In this document: positions 6,347 to 6,531 of the stretch, one piece after another
Position numbering within the stretch: position 1 is the first letter of the stretch
Layout of the letters: each line of letters begins with the position of its first letter
Source of the DNA: Acidobacteriaceae bacterium
GTDB taxonomy: Bacteria > Acidobacteriota > Terriglobia > Terriglobales > Acidobacteriaceae
Direction of reading: 5' to 3'
Assembly: GCA_003162255.1 (NCBI GenBank)
Contig: PMMJ01000001.1
Location: 17,902-24,432 of the forward strand
Length of the DNA stretch: 6,531 nt
Notes under the pieces: model-generated
Told to the model about the DNA's origin: nothing
The model's database searches: none
What the model saw: only the letters and a program-made list of their open reading frames with translations
Made by a program: the position numbers and the translations under genes

Positions 6347-6381
6347 GTATTAATCAATACGACCATGGTATAATGACCATG
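6347..6381 (+). promoter_or_regulatory. Candidate antitoxin operator: two inverted repeats around the promoter
   Basis: One inverted repeat, GTATT (6347-6351) and AATAC (6356-6360), lies in the -35 region. A second, CATGGT (6364-6369) and ACCATG (6376-6381), flanks and overlaps the -10 box. GACCATG also occurs as a direct repeat at 6361-6367 and 6375-6381. Phd/YefM antitoxins are known to repress their own operons by binding palindromes over the promoter, so this arrangement suits autoregulation. That this protein binds here is inferred. Confidence 0.5.
6366..6374 (+). promoter_or_regulatory. Extended -10 promoter of the antitoxin gene
   Basis: TGGTATAAT contains a perfect TATAAT (6369-6374) preceded by the TGn element of extended -10 promoters. 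No good -35 box is found 16-18 bases upstream, which such promoters can do without. Transcription would start near 6381, leaving the AGGGAG ribosome binding site (6385-6390) inside a leader of about 18 bases. Confidence 0.7.
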
Positions 6382-6398
6382 ATTAGGGAGCTTTCCTC

Positions 6399-6531
6399 AT
6401 GAAGAAAATGGCTGCAGGTTCTTTTAAGATCCATTGTCTTGCGGTCATGGATGAAGTTCAGGCTAAACGCGAGACCGTGGTGATCACAAAACGTGGCAAA
6501 CCGGTAGTGAAGCTTGTCCCTGCTGAGAAAA
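6399..6531 (+). CDS. Phd/YefM-type antitoxin, N-terminal part (3' end outside window)
   Basis: The frame begins at ATG 6399 and stays open to the edge, giving 44 residues and one further base. AGGGAG at 6385-6390 lies eight bases upstream, favouring this start over the ATG at 6408. The sequence 'SFKIHCLAVMDEVQ', 'RETVVITKRGKPVVKLVPAEK' is the N-terminal DNA-binding fold of the PhdYeFM family: an amphipathic helix, a hinge, then the 'E-x-V-x-I-T-x-x-G-K-P-V' strand pair. Such proteins dimerise, bind the operator and neutralise a partner toxin through the C-terminal tail, which is not visible here. The toxin gene is expected directly downstream, most often PIN-domain (VapC-like), Doc or RelE type. 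The gene follows the AAA/DUF4143 gene by 229 bases and has its own promoter, so it is a separate unit. Confidence 0.9.
   Translation, partial: MKKMAAGSFKIHCLAVMDEVQAKRETVVITKRGKPVVKLVPAEK

Overview
The window looks like chromosomal DNA of a free-living bacterium with moderately high GC. My best guess is an Acidobacteriota (Terriglobia-type) genome. The grounds are recalled resemblances only: the very short HNH gene, the LamG-VanZ fusion, the Phd-type antitoxin wording and the mix of accessory genes. No rRNA or other marker gene is present, so the assignment is tentative.

Left part (1-2402, + strand): the end of a surface-polysaccharide (exopolysaccharide or O-antigen type) gene group. It holds the C-terminal part of a TIGR04325-family putative methyltransferase, a membrane protein joining a LamG/concanavalin-A-like domain to a VanZ domain, and a short hexapeptide-repeat acyltransferase. 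All three point the same way and could share one transcript. Together they suggest modification (methylation, acetylation) of an exported glycan plus a membrane protein of unknown role. The 215-base spacer before the acyltransferase starts with a GTG overlapping the VanZ stop codon and opens a 13-codon frame that reads like a glycosyltransferase start, which may mark a lost gene.

Middle (2587-4164, - strand): a complete B12-binding-domain radical SAM protein, convergent with the polysaccharide genes. It has a promoter candidate just upstream of its start, then a 547-base stretch (4165-4711) in which I see no gene.

Right part (4712-6531): three accessory genes of the kind common in genomic islands. 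These are a 71-residue HNH nuclease-like protein (- strand), a divergent AAA ATPase of the DUF4143 (COG1373) family whose best promoter predicts a leaderless mRNA, and the start of a Phd/YefM-type antitoxin gene running off the right edge. The antitoxin has an extended -10 promoter bracketed by inverted repeats, as expected for self-repression. Its toxin, probably PIN-domain or RelE-like, should lie just beyond the window.

I find no CRISPR array, tRNA, rRNA, insertion sequence or convincing rho-independent terminator. No clearly new system is demonstrated. The best leads are the radical SAM protein without the usual B12-ligating motif and the leaderless AAA/DUF4143 gene.
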